Positions 17,780 through 25,925 of a stretch of 64,000 bases of DNA are shown here, one piece after another. Where the stretch lies: NCBI RefSeq assembly GCF_020886115.1, contig NZ_AP025185.1:1736001-1800000 (forward strand), read 5' to 3'. Both the position numbers and the translations under genes were made by a program. The notes under the pieces were generated by a model. That model did no database searches. It was not told the DNA's origin and saw nothing but the letters and a program-made list of their open reading frames with translations. Source of the stretch: Flavobacterium ammonificans. Lineage in GTDB: Bacteria; Bacteroidota; Bacteroidia; Flavobacteriales; Flavobacteriaceae. Each line of letters starts with the position of its first letter. Positions within the stretch are counted from its first letter, which is position 1.

Positions 17780-17811
17780 ACGAGTTGCTTTTATAGCAAC
17801 TCGTTTTTTTT
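17780..17811 (+). terminator. Terminator after susD
   Basis: The arms ACGAGTTGCT (17780-17789) and AGCAACTCGT (17795-17804) flank a 5-base loop, followed by eight T. Confidence 0.92.
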
Positions 17812-17992
17812 ATATAAATATTCATACACAATTTTAGGTTAAAATAAGTTTCATTTTTTTGACAGTGCTCTACTATTCTGAAGTATCGATTTAGAAAATA
17901 ATTGAATATCAGTTTTGAATTTCTATTTTATCAAATACTGAAAAATAATGCAACAATCTTCGAATTTGATAGGTGTTATTAATATATTTGTA

Positions 17993-18000
17993 AAAACATT
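17993..18000 (+). promoter_or_regulatory. Candidate -7 box of the DeoR-type regulator gene
   Basis: TATATTTG fits TAnnTTTG and ends 12 bp before the ATG. A TTTG lies at 17975-17978, but the 14-bp spacer is short for this promoter class. No TGCRT operator lies at the position seen in front of murQ, susC and nagB. Confidence 0.35.
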
Positions 18001-18012
18001 ATAATTGCTGAT

Positions 18013-18762
18013 ATGTTAAAGAAGGAACGTTGCCAATACATACTTAAAAAACTTGCTGAAAAACAAAGTGTTAATACTATAGAGTTAGCTGTAGAATTGT
18101 CAGTTTCAGAGGATTCAATCAGAAGAGATTTACAACTATTGCACGATCAAGGCAAGCTCGAAAAAGTGTACGGTGGAGGTATTCCAGTATCAGATAAAAA
18201 CAAGAATTTTTTTGATATTGAAATTTCAAACGAAAAAAAGAAAATTGCGTTAGGCACAAAAGCGCTTTCTTTATTGCGTGACGGACAAGTAATTATCATG
18301 AGTGGAGGTACAACTAATTTGGTTTTTTCAAAGTTAATTCCCCCGGATCTGAAAGTAACCATTTATACGTATAGTTTGCCTATTGCGATGCAACTGTCTC
18401 AACATCCCAATATTGATTTGATTTTTATTGGTGGAAAATTGCAAAAAAACGCCATGGTTACTATTGGTATGGATGTAGTTCAGGTACTATCTGCTATCAA
18501 AGCTGATATTTGTTTTATGGGGGTAAGTAGCATCAATGTTAAATCTGGTTTAACTGAAAAAGGATATGAAGTTTCGGTTGTGAAAAAAGCCATGATTCAA
18601 GTTTCTGAAAAAGTTGTTGCCATGGTAGATTCGGGTAAATTAGATACAAAAATGCCGCATTCTGTTTGCGATTTAAATCAGCTACATAGTATTATTACAG
18701 ATCTTAATCCTAAAGATCCTAAGTTAAAGGAATATATTTCATCAGGAGGTTTTATTATTTAA
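18013..18762 (+). CDS. DeoR/GlpR-family transcriptional regulator
   Basis: The 249-residue protein has the DeoR N-terminal winged helix (ERCQYILKKLAEKQSVNTIEL; SVSEDSIRRDLQLLHDQGKLEKVYGG, residues 5-56), followed by the DeoR C-terminal sensor fold with GTKALSLLRDGQVIIMSGGTTN and GVSSINVKSGLTEKGYEVSVVKKAMI. The sensor domain is related to sugar-phosphate isomerases and normally binds a phosphorylated sugar. It stands between susCD and the nagB fusion and is the best candidate for the protein that reads the shared TGCRT sites. The effector would plausibly be GlcNAc-6-P, GlcN-6-P or MurNAc-6-P; all of this is inferred. Confidence 0.93.
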   Translation: MLKKERCQYILKKLAEKQSVNTIELAVELSVSEDSIRRDLQLLHDQGKLEKVYGGGIPVSDKNKNFFDIEISNEKKKIALGTKALSLLRDGQVIIMSGGTTNLVFSKLIPPDLKVTIYTYSLPIAMQLSQHPNIDLIFIGGKLQKNAMVTIGMDVVQVLSAIKADICFMGVSSINVKSGLTEKGYEVSVVKKAMIQVSEKVVAMVDSGKLDTKMPHSVCDLNQLHSIITDLNPKDPKLKEYISSGGFII

Positions 18763-18784
18763 AAATGCATTATTTTGCGTTATT
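18762..18784 (+). promoter_or_regulatory. Candidate operator upstream of nagB (shared site)
   Basis: The core TGCATTATTTTGCGTTATT has TGC half-sites at 18766 and 18776. It overlaps the last base of the regulator's stop codon, and its centre lies 72.5 bp upstream of the end of the nagB -7 box. It matches the murQ-side copy in 21 of 23 positions. Confidence 0.65.
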
Positions 18785-18803
18785 AAACTATAATTTGTTA
18801 ATT

Positions 18804-18846
18804 ATTGCATAAAAAAGCAATTTGTTAAATCGTATTTGTATATTTG
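18804..18846 (+). promoter_or_regulatory. Predicted nagB promoter with promoter-proximal inverted repeat
   Basis: TATATTTG at 18839-18846 fits the -7 consensus. The -33 match is poor (TTTG at 18821, 14-bp spacer), which suits an activator-dependent promoter. ATTGC-N8-GCAAT at 18804-18821 covers the -33 area, as at murQ. Confidence 0.5.
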
Positions 18847-18876
18847 CTTATAACAAATTAAAAATCCCGATTTATT

Positions 18877-20793
18877 ATGGCTCAAATTAATCCTTTATCT
18901 TTTGTTAAACCCGGAAAATACGAATCGTCCCGTTTTGAAAAAATCCACAATGTAATTTTTGATAATTCTGTTTCGGGTTCTATTGCTGTAGCACATGAAA
19001 TTGCTGAATTAATTAAAGCAAAGCAGGAGACAAATTCCTATTGTGTACTTGGTTTAGCTACAGGATCTTCTCCTATAAAAGTGTATGAAGAGTTAATTCG
19101 TCTTCACCGAGAGGAGGGGCTGAGTTTTAAAAATGTTATCACATTTAATTTGGATGAATATTTTCCAATGAAAACGGATAATATTCAAAGTTATTATTTT
19201 TTCATGCAAGAGTATTTATTCAAGCATGTCGATATAGCCTCTGAAAACATCAACATTCCAAATGGGGACTGTACAGTTGAAGAAAGTCTCCTTTTATGTT
19301 CACAATACGAAGAGAAAATCCGTAATTATGGCGGCTTAGATTTTCAACTATTAGGTATTGGTCGAACTGCACATATTGGTTTTAATGAACCTGGTTCGCA
19401 TCAAAATTCAACCACTCGAATGGTTACGCTTGATCATCTTACGCGTTCAGATGCAGCATCGTCTTTCTTAGGGATGGACAATGTTCCTAAAAAAGCGATT
19501 ACGATGGGAGTAGCGACAGTTTTAGAGGCGCGAAGGATTGTATTGTTGGCATGGGGTCAAAATAAAGCGGAGGTGATTTATGAAACGATTGAAGGAAAAG
19601 TAACTTCGAAAAAACCTGCAACCTATTTGCAAAATCATCCGAATGTAACTTTTGTCTTAGATGTAGAAGCGGCTTCATTACTTACTCGAATCAATACTCC
19701 GTGGGTTGTAGATGGCTGTGAATGGAACTCCGACTTAATACGTAAAGCTATAGTTTGGCTTTGTAAAAAGACAGGGAAGTCGATATTGCATCTTACCGAT
19801 AAAGACTACTTTGAACACGGTATGGAAAGTTTATTGGCTATCGAAGGAACCGCTTATGATTTAAACATAAAGATGTTCAATCAGCTACAACATGCAATTA
19901 CAGGTTGGCCTGGCGGAAAACCCAATTCGGATCATCAGCAACGTCCCGAACGCTCTACGCCAGAAAAGAAAAGAGTGATTATTTTTAGTCCGCACCCAGA
20001 TGATGATGTAATCTCTATGGGGGGAACATTCGACCGCTTGATTACCCAAGGACACGAAGTGCATGTGGTATATCAAACCTCAGGAAATATTGCGGTTTCC
20101 AATGATGAAGCATTGAAATTTGCTGAAATCGGATTGGTGTTTGATCCCCAAAATAAAACCTATTCTGAAATTGTCGAATTTATCAAGCAAAAAAATAGTT
20201 CGATTTCAGATAGCATACCATTGCGCAATTTAAAAGCGCAAATTCGTCAAAAAGAATCCTTAGGCGCTACTCGTTTTTTAGGCTTGCCAGACAGCCAAGT
20301 TCATTTCTTAAATCTACCTTTTTATGAAACAGGTACCATTAAAAAGAGTCCGTTATCAAAAAAAGATATCGATTTAATGATAGCTATTATTGAATCCATA
20401 CAGCCGCATCAAATTTATGCTGCAGGAGATTTAGCTGATCCTCACGGAACGCACAAAGTATGTCTCGATTCATTATTCATGGCATTAGAAGAAATCAAGC
20501 ACAAACCATTTATGGATGATTGTTGGGTATGGTTGTACAGAGGCGCTTGGCACGAATGGGATATTCACGAAATTGAAATGGCTGTCCCAATGAGTCCTAA
20601 TCAAGTATTGCGAAAACGAACCGCTATCTTTTATCACCAATCGCAAAAAGATGGTGTCATGTTTCAAGGAGATGATTCTAGAGAATTTTGGGTACGAGTG
20701 GAAGAACGCAATAAAGATACTGCAGAGAAATTCAAAGACCTTGGCTTGGCTAGTTATGCTGCTATGGAAGCATTTAAACGCTATCATTTTTAA
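18877..20793 (+). CDS. nagB: Glucosamine-6-phosphate deaminase fused to a PIG-L/LmbE deacetylase domain
   Basis: The 638-residue protein has two domains. Residues about 20-290 are a NagB/GNPDA fold with GLATGSSPIKVYEEL, FNLDEYFPM (D93) and GIGRTAHIGFNEPGS (H166, E171). The catalytic aspartate of E. coli NagB in GNDGH is T164 here. Residues about 365-638 are a PIG-L/LmbE zinc-deacetylase fold with SPHPDDD (371-377) and ADPHGTH (520-526), which supply the zinc ligands. NagB converts GlcN-6-P to fructose-6-P and ammonia. The second domain could remove the acetyl group from GlcNAc-6-P; no nagA is seen nearby. This fusion length is known in Bacteroidota. A shared operator with murQ and susC links it to cell-wall sugar use. 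Confidence 0.93.
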   Translation: MAQINPLSFVKPGKYESSRFEKIHNVIFDNSVSGSIAVAHEIAELIKAKQETNSYCVLGLATGSSPIKVYEELIRLHREEGLSFKNVITFNLDEYFPMKTDNIQSYYFFMQEYLFKHVDIASENINIPNGDCTVEESLLLCSQYEEKIRNYGGLDFQLLGIGRTAHIGFNEPGSHQNSTTRMVTLDHLTRSDAASSFLGMDNVPKKAITMGVATVLEARRIVLLAWGQNKAEVIYETIEGKVTSKKPATYLQNHPNVTFVLDVEAASLLTRINTPWVVDGCEWNSDLIRKAIVWLCKKTGKSILHLTDKDYFEHGMESLLAIEGTAYDLNIKMFNQLQHAITGWPGGKPNSDHQQRPERSTPEKKRVIIFSPHPDDDVISMGGTFDRLITQGHEVHVVYQTSGNIAVSNDEALKFAEIGLVFDPQNKTYSEIVEFIKQKNSSISDSIPLRNLKAQIRQKESLGATRFLGLPDSQVHFLNLPFYETGTIKKSPLSKKDIDLMIAIIESIQPHQIYAAGDLADPHGTHKVCLDSLFMALEEIKHKPFMDDCWVWLYRGAWHEWDIHEIEMAVPMSPNQVLRKRTAIFYHQSQKDGVMFQGDDSREFWVRVEERNKDTAEKFKDLGLASYAAMEAFKRYHF

Positions 20794-20820
20794 ATATACA
20801 ACACTTAATTGAGAGAATTT

Positions 20821-20840
20821 TGGTAAAGGTTTGTTTACCA
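20821..20840. promoter_or_regulatory. Inverted repeat upstream of the D-lactate dehydrogenase gene
   Basis: The perfect arms TGGTAAA and TTTACCA flank a 6-base centre. No T-run follows, so this looks more like a protein-binding site than a terminator. It lies about 70 bp upstream of the end of the candidate -7 box at 20893-20900. Confidence 0.4.
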
Positions 20841-20843
20841 CCC

Positions 20844-20900
20844 TCTAGCGCTTTATAAATTGATTTATTTCAGTTTAGAGCGCTAGAATTTTTATATTTG
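20844..20900 (+). promoter_or_regulatory. Long-loop inverted repeat and -7 box before the lactate dehydrogenase gene
   Basis: TCTAGCGCT (20844-20852) and AGCGCTAGA (20879-20887) are perfect 9-bp arms with a 26-bp loop. The right arm ends 5 bp before TATATTTG (20893-20900). The palindromic GCGC cores lie 32 bp apart, close to three helical turns. It may be a nagB terminator (AATTTTTAT follows) or an operator over the promoter. Confidence 0.45.
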
Positions 20901-20940
20901 TCATTCACTACTGAATTTATAGTACTCATATAGTAATACC

Positions 20941-23853
20941 ATGTCGCATATTTTACCTTTACAACAATTAGCGTCCTCTTTAGAAGGCGATTTATTTTAT
21001 GACGAATTGCATAAGGTAATCTATTCTACGGATGCATCCGTTTACCAAATTAAACCCATTGCTATTGCAAGACCAAAGTCGGTTACAGATATACAAACGC
21101 TTGTTCATTTTGCAAATGAACATCAAATTCCATTAACTCCAAGGACAGCAGGAACTTCCTTAGCAGGACAAACAGTAGGTAGCGGAATTATAGTGGATGT
21201 GTCCAAATATTTCACAAATATAGTTGCTTTAGATCAAGAAAATAAAACTGTAACAGTTCAGCCAGGAGTAATTCGAGATGAATTGAATTTGTTTTTAAAA
21301 CCGTACGGATTATTTTTTGGTCCCAATACTTCAACATCTAACCGATGTATGATTGGAGGAATGGTTGGAAATAATTCCTCAGGAACGACTTCTATTCGGT
21401 ATGGAGTGACACGAGATAAAATAGTTGAATTAAAAGCCATTTTGAGTGATGGTTCGGAAACAGTATTTACCTCACTTTGTTCGGCTGAGTTTGTCGAAAA
21501 AACGAAAGGTGATTCTTTAGAAAATCAGATTTACAAAACGGTTTACGAGGAACTTTCAAATGCTGACACACAAAATGAAATTATAAAAGAGTTTCCAAAA
21601 CCTGAAATTCATAGACGAAATACGGGTTATGCTGTCGATTTGTTGTTGAAATCAGATTTGTTTTCAGGAAACGAGCCGACTATAAATCTTGGGAAACTGC
21701 TTTGTGGTAGCGAAGGAACATTAGCTTTTACAACTGAAGTTACGCTGAAAGTGGATGATTTGCCTCCTACGCATAATATTATGGTGGCAGCCCATTTTCA
21801 TACCATTCAAGAAAGTTTGGAAGCGGTTATGATTGCGATGAAACATCATTTGTATACTTGCGAAATGATGGACGATACCATTTTGAATTGTACGAAAACC
21901 AACAGGGAACAAGCTAAAAATCGTTTCTTTATACAAGGCGAACCTAAGGCAGTAATTATGTTGGAAGTAGCTTCTGATTCTTTAGAGGATGCTGAACGCC
22001 AAGCGAATGCTTTGATTGCTGATTTAGAACAAAACAATTTTGGCTATGCTTTACCAAAGTTGTACGGACAAGATATTGACAAGATAAACGAACTTCGAAA
22101 AGCAGGTTTAGGGCTTTTAGGAAGTATTGTGGGCGATGATAAAGCAGCCGATTCTATTGAAGATACCGCTGTTGAACTCAGCGACTTACCTAATTACATT
22201 GCAGAATTTGCTGCTATGATGAAAAAATATGGGCAAGAAGCAATCTATTATGCTCATGCAGGTGCCGGAGAATTGCATTTGCGTCCCGTATTGAATTTAA
22301 AGAAGAAAGAAGATGTACAATTATTTAGAACGATTGCTACTGAAGTAGCCGTTTTAGTAAAAAAATATAGAGGTTCTTTAAGTGGTGAACATGGTGACGG
22401 AATTGTTCGCGGTGAATTTTTACCATTCATGATTGGTGAATCTAATTATGAATTGCTTAAACGTATCAAAAAAGCATTTGATCCGAATGCGATTTTCAAT
22501 AAAGGACGTATTACGGATACACCAAAAATGGATGAAAATTTACGTATGGAAGCGGGTCGAGAAGAACCTGAAATCCAAACAATTCAAGATTTTTCAGATA
22601 GTTTAGGTATTTTGCGTTTGGCTGAGAAATGTAATGGTTCTGGCGACTGCAGGAAATTACCTTCGGCTGGAGGGACCTTGTGTCCAAGTTACAGAGCTAC
22701 TCGCAATGAAAAAGATACGACTCGTGCTAGAGCCAACGCTTTGAGACAGTATTTGACGGATTCCACTAAACAGAATAAGTTTGATCAAGAAGAATTGTAC
22801 CAAGTTTTTGATTTGTGTGTGAGTTGTAAAGCTTGTGCGAGTGAATGTCCAAGCAATGTTGATGTTGCAGCTTTGAAGTCGGAATTTTTATACCAATACC
22901 AAAAAGCAAACGGATTTTCTAAACGAAATAAAACTTTTGCTTACAATGCCAAATTGAACAATTTAGGCAGTTTAACACCCAAATTAACCAATTGGTTTGC
23001 CAATCTTTCCTTTGTGAAAAAGAAAATGGGAATTGCGCCTCAACGTGTTGTACCGCATTTGGCTCCAAAGACTTTCCGTAAATGGTTGGATAAACATCAT
23101 AAAGAACTTGAAGAAGGAAGTTTTCCTAATGGGAAAGTTATTTTGTTCTGTGATGAATTTACTAATTTTTATGATGTTTCAGTAGGAATTGATACTTATG
23201 AACTTTTAACAAACTTAGGCTACCAAGTTTTGGTGGTAGATCACCAAGAAAGCGGACGTGCGTTTATTTCAAAAGGATTTTTGGAACAAGCCAAAGCTAT
23301 TGCTACAATTAATGTGGATATTTTCAAGGACTTGGTTACTGATGAAATTCCTTTAGTTGGAATTGAACCTTCAGCGATATTGACATTTAGAGATGAATAC
23401 ATTCGTTTGGCAGAAGATAAGTCAGGAGCGGAGCAATTGGCTAAGAACGTTTATACTATTGAAGAATTTTTCAAAAATGAAATAGAGAAAGGAACAATTC
23501 ATTCAGATCAATTTTCTGATGAAGTAAAAGAAATAAAAATCCACGGACATTGTCATCAAAAATCATTGAGTTCGGTTCAAGCAACTTTTGCAATGCTCAA
23601 TATTCCAAAAAACACCACAGTTACTATTTACAACTCGGGCTGTTGCGGAATGGCGGGTTCTTTTGGATATGAAGAAGAGCATTATGCGATAAGTATGCAA
23701 ATGGGGGAAGATACCTTGTTTCCAAAAATTAGAGCCACTGATGCTGCTGTTGCGATTGCTGCAGCCGGAACGAGTTGTCGTCATCAAATATTTGACGGAA
23801 CATCGAGAGAAGCACAACATCCGGTTACAATTTTAAAATCTTGTTTAAAATAA
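20941..23853 (+). CDS. FAD-linked oxidase / Fe-S protein, probable D-lactate dehydrogenase
   Basis: The 970-residue fused protein resembles GlcD plus GlcF. An FAD-binding type 4 domain lies at about 35-240 (RPKSVTDIQTLVHFANEH; PRTAGTSLAGQTVGSGI; GGMVGNNSSGTTSIRYGVT), and FAD-oxidase C-terminal sequence follows to about 530 (HAGAGELHLRPVLNL; SGEHGDGIVRGEF). A ferredoxin-like region then has CVSCKACASECPSNVD near 625, and C-terminal CCG-type motifs are GHCHQKS and SGCCGMAGSFGYE near 870-905. Fused enzymes of this layout, such as Dld-II of Shewanella, oxidise D-lactate to pyruvate and pass electrons to quinone. MurQ in the same block makes D-lactate, which supports this substrate; glycolate or D-2-hydroxyglutarate remain possible. 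Confidence 0.88.
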   Translation: MSHILPLQQLASSLEGDLFYDELHKVIYSTDASVYQIKPIAIARPKSVTDIQTLVHFANEHQIPLTPRTAGTSLAGQTVGSGIIVDVSKYFTNIVALDQENKTVTVQPGVIRDELNLFLKPYGLFFGPNTSTSNRCMIGGMVGNNSSGTTSIRYGVTRDKIVELKAILSDGSETVFTSLCSAEFVEKTKGDSLENQIYKTVYEELSNADTQNEIIKEFPKPEIHRRNTGYAVDLLLKSDLFSGNEPTINLGKLLCGSEGTLAFTTEVTLKVDDLPPTHNIMVAAHFHTIQESLEAVMIAMKHHLYTCEMMDDTILNCTKTNREQAKNRFFIQGEPKAVIMLEVASDSLEDAERQANALIADLEQNNFGYALPKLYGQDIDKINELRKAGLGLLGSIVGDDKAADSIEDTAVELSDLPNYIAEFAAMMKKYGQEAIYYAHAGAGELHLRPVLNLKKKEDVQLFRTIATEVAVLVKKYRGSLSGEHGDGIVRGEFLPFMIGESNYELLKRIKKAFDPNAIFNKGRITDTPKMDENLRMEAGREEPEIQTIQDFSDSLGILRLAEKCNGSGDCRKLPSAGGTLCPSYRATRNEKDTTRARANALRQYLTDSTKQNKFDQEELYQVFDLCVSCKACASECPSNVDVAALKSEFLYQYQKANGFSKRNKTFAYNAKLNNLGSLTPKLTNWFANLSFVKKKMGIAPQRVVPHLAPKTFRKWLDKHHKELEEGSFPNGKVILFCDEFTNFYDVSVGIDTYELLTNLGYQVLVVDHQESGRAFISKGFLEQAKAIATINVDIFKDLVTDEIPLVGIEPSAILTFRDEYIRLAEDKSGAEQLAKNVYTIEEFFKNEIEKGTIHSDQFSDEVKEIKIHGHCHQKSLSSVQATFAMLNIPKNTTVTIYNSGCCGMAGSFGYEEEHYAISMQMGEDTLFPKIRATDAAVAIAAAGTSCRHQIFDGTSREAQHPVTILKSCLK

Positions 23854-23929
23854 TTGAAATTTAATTCTGAAAGATTAAAATGATGTTTTAAGTTTGTCAC
23901 TGATTAAATTATCTGAATAATACAATACT

Positions 23930-25855
23930 ATGGCAATAAAAGGTTTGTTTAGAAAAAAGACGGTTCAAGATATTTTGAAACAAGTCAAGCAAAATGAAAG
24001 TGATGGACATAATGCCTTAGGAAAACATCTGACCGCAAGAGATTTAACGGCTTTTGGAATTGCAGCTATTGTAGGTGCAGGGATTTTTAGTACTATTGGT
24101 AAAGCAAGTGCTGATGGTGGTCCTGCTGTAATTTTTCTTTTTTTATTCACTGCTTTAGCTTGTAGTTTTGCTGCTTTTGCCTATGCCGAGTTTGCTTCTA
24201 TGGTTCCAGTTTCGGGATCAGCTTATACCTATTCCTATGTTGCTTTTGGCGAAATTATTGCTTGGATTATTGGTTGGGCTTTGATTATGGAATATGCCGT
24301 AGGTAATATTACTGTGGCAATTTCGTGGAGTGATTATTTCACAGGATTACTACGTACAGGAGGGCTAGAACTGCCCCAATGGATTCAAATGGATTATTTA
24401 TCGGCTTCTAATGGGTTCAAAGATGCAACGGCATTAATGCAAGGTGGGAAATCATTTGATAATTTAAGTTCTAATTTGCAAGATGCCTATACAGCTTGGA
24501 CTACAAGTCCTGTTATTGGAGGTTTTCATTTTGTGGCCGATATTCCGGCTATGTTGATCATTATAGTGATAACTGCATTGGTGTATAGAGGAATGAAAGA
24601 ATCCCGTAATGCAAGTAATTTGATGGTAATTGTTAAATTATTCATCATTTTACTAGTAATTGCTGTTGGTGCTTTTTATGTTGATACAACAAATTGGGAT
24701 CCGTTTGCTCCTAATGGAGTTAGCGGTGTTTTGAAAGGTGTTTCAGCAGTGTTTTTTGCTTATATTGGTTTTGATGCTATTTCTACCACTGCTGAAGAAT
24801 GTAAAGATCCACAACGTGATTTACCACGCGGAATGATGTGGGCAATTATCATTTGTACTGTTTTGTATATTGTCATTGCATTGGTGTTAACAGGAATGGT
24901 CAGTTACAATGAATTGAATGTAGGAGATCCATTGGCCTTTGTATTTGAAAAGTTAGATTTAAAATGGATGTCAGGAATTATTGCCGTAAGTGCAGTAATT
25001 GCTATGGCAAGTGTTTTATTGGTTTTCCAAATGGGACAACCTCGTATTTGGATGAGTATGAGTAGAGACGGGTTGTTACCTAAAAAATTCTCAAGAGTAC
25101 ACCCAAAGTTTAAAACACCTTCTTACGCTACAATTGTTACAGGTTTTGTAGTTGGGATTCCGGCTTTGTTTATGAATTTAACTATGGTAACCGACTTATG
25201 TAGTATTGGGACTTTATTTGCCTTTGTGTTGGTTTGTGCTGGAGTTTTGGTATTGCAGAATAAGAAAGATATTCCGAGAGGAAAATTCAAAACGCCTTAT
25301 GTGAATTCGAAATTCATTTTTCCAATCGCTTTAGTTGTTGGTTTAGCCTATGCTTTTTTGTATAACAATGAAGCTACTATGGGTTTTCTAAATAATGAAA
25401 CTCAAGTAAATTCTCCAGAAGTAATAATTACCTCTTTGGATAAATCGGATACAGATAAAGTATATCACTATTTAGTTTCCTTAGAATCGAAACCAACGAC
25501 TAACGACGTTGAAGAGCTATTAAGTCAGTACCAAGACGATGAGGTTAACTATGCTGCCATTGTGGCTCAATTACCAATTGCTGATACTGTTAAATATGAA
25601 AGCGGGTTTGATTTGTTCAAACACAAAATCCCAATGTGGATATTTTTAATTTCTTTAATTGGACTTGCTTTTTGGGCGTATAAAGAAAATTTATCTTTGA
25701 TTCCTTTATTAGGTTTGGTTTCCTGCTTGTATATGATGGCTGAATTGAGTGTTTGGAATTGGATTTATTTCTCCATTTGGTTGCTTCTAGGATTATTGAT
25801 TTATTTTGGTTACAGTCGAAAAAACAGTAAAATGAATCAAATAGAAGTGAAGTAA
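23930..25855 (+). CDS. APC-family amino acid permease
   Basis: The 641-residue protein has about 12-14 membrane segments. The TM1 region GIAAIVGAGIFSTIGKASADGGPA and the segment VFFAYIGFDAISTTAEECKDPQRDLPRG are typical of the cationic amino acid transporter branch of the APC superfamily. A hydrophilic stretch of about 85 residues (roughly 485-570) interrupts the C-terminal membrane part, between AFLYNNEATMGF and KIPMWIFLISLIG. It imports amino acids across the inner membrane; the substrate is not decidable. A terminator follows directly. The gap from the lactate dehydrogenase gene is 76 bp, so shared transcription is possible. Confidence 0.9.
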   Translation: MAIKGLFRKKTVQDILKQVKQNESDGHNALGKHLTARDLTAFGIAAIVGAGIFSTIGKASADGGPAVIFLFLFTALACSFAAFAYAEFASMVPVSGSAYTYSYVAFGEIIAWIIGWALIMEYAVGNITVAISWSDYFTGLLRTGGLELPQWIQMDYLSASNGFKDATALMQGGKSFDNLSSNLQDAYTAWTTSPVIGGFHFVADIPAMLIIIVITALVYRGMKESRNASNLMVIVKLFIILLVIAVGAFYVDTTNWDPFAPNGVSGVLKGVSAVFFAYIGFDAISTTAEECKDPQRDLPRGMMWAIIICTVLYIVIALVLTGMVSYNELNVGDPLAFVFEKLDLKWMSGIIAVSAVIAMASVLLVFQMGQPRIWMSMSRDGLLPKKFSRVHPKFKTPSYATIVTGFVVGIPALFMNLTMVTDLCSIGTLFAFVLVCAGVLVLQNKKDIPRGKFKTPYVNSKFIFPIALVVGLAYAFLYNNEATMGFLNNETQVNSPEVIITSLDKSDTDKVYHYLVSLESKPTTNDVEELLSQYQDDEVNYAAIVAQLPIADTVKYESGFDLFKHKIPMWIFLISLIGLAFWAYKENLSLIPLLGLVSCLYMMAELSVWNWIYFSIWLLLGLLIYFGYSRKNSKMNQIEVK

Positions 25856-25876
25856 AAAAAACTTTTATACAATTGA

Positions 25877-25917
25877 ACACCCTCAAAAGATTTTACTTTT
25901 TTGAGGGTGTTTTTTTT
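25877..25917 (+). terminator. Terminator after the amino acid permease
   Basis: The 12-bp arms ACACCCTCAAAA (25877-25888) and TTTTGAGGGTGT (25899-25910) are followed by a run of eight T. It lies between two convergent genes but has a T-run only on the plus side. Confidence 0.92.
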
Positions 25918-25925
25918 AACCCAGT

